A stretch of DNA of 6,318 bases from Alphaproteobacteria bacterium. GTDB lineage: Bacteria > Pseudomonadota > Alphaproteobacteria > Geminicoccales > Geminicoccaceae. This document shows, in pieces, positions 6,264 through 6,318 of the stretch. The position numbers were made by a program, and so were the translations under genes. The stretch is taken from NCBI GenBank assembly GCA_026982585.1, contig JALSGW010000034.1:1-6318 (forward strand), given 5' to 3'. Under the pieces are notes generated by a model. The model did not search any database, was not told the DNA's origin, and worked only from the letters and a program-made list of their open reading frames with translations. Each line of letters starts with the position of its first letter. The first letter of the stretch is position 1.

Positions 6264-6318
6264 TCAGACGCGGCCGTAGACATCCTCGCGCCGCTCGATG
6301 TCGTCTTCGCTCAAGAGA
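6264..6318 (-). CDS. C-terminal end of a probable mannose-1-phosphate guanylyltransferase (ManC/AlgA type)
   Basis: Only the last 17 codons and a TGA (6266-6264) are in the window. They read LLSEDDIERREDVYGRV. The pattern SEDDI-x-R-x-ED-x-YGR at the very C-terminus is what I recall for the bifunctional mannose-1-phosphate guanylyltransferase / mannose-6-phosphate isomerase family, which makes GDP-mannose for polysaccharides. The frame is open to the window edge and the stop is followed by a 43-bp gap to rnpB on the same strand. The call depends on one short motif, so a different cupin-ended protein cannot be excluded. Confidence 0.6.
   Translation of the reverse strand, partial: LLSEDDIERREDVYGRV

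Overview
The window is a very GC-rich stretch carrying the first half of a division and cell wall (dcw) cluster, entirely on the minus strand. It most likely comes from an alphaproteobacterium. The reasons are the gene order, the FtsL type (short coiled coil ending in a 'YLARPQRL' block), FtsI wording such as 'RRWLSVPEILAFSSNIG', the 'GSVGKTGTK' P-loop of MurF, and a type A RNase P RNA directly upstream. This placement is inferred from family resemblance, not from a search.

Read in the direction of transcription (high to low coordinates): the last 17 codons of a gene whose C-terminus resembles mannose-1-phosphate guanylyltransferase (6317-6264); the RNase P RNA gene rnpB (about 6220-5817) with its own extended -10 element; a gene-free stretch of about 450 bp that is clearly poorer in GC (5816-5367); then rsmH (5366-4431), ftsL (4431-4054), ftsI (4057-2336), murE (2361-895) and the first 299 codons of murF (898 to the window edge). 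Every junction from rsmH to murF overlaps (1, 4, 26 and 4 nt), so this is one operon with probable translational coupling. Three genes in a row (ftsI, murE, murF) start with GTG, TTG and GTG, each behind a strong GGAGG ribosome binding site inside the preceding gene.

The genes form one pathway. RsmH methylates 16S rRNA. FtsL belongs to the septal FtsQLB complex, and FtsI is the septal transpeptidase that complex activates. MurE and MurF add meso-diaminopimelate and D-Ala-D-Ala to the UDP-MurNAc peptide in the cytoplasm, making the substrate later cross-linked by FtsI. The DNPR motif of MurE points to meso-diaminopimelate peptidoglycan.

The main anomaly is the stretch between rnpB and rsmH. 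The regulator gene mraZ, which normally heads this cluster, is not there, and no reading frame in the gap resembles it. The gap holds a perfect DnaA box, a promoter candidate with exact 17-bp spacing, and three inverted repeats. I see no mobile element, CRISPR array or tRNA, and nothing that qualifies as a clearly new system.
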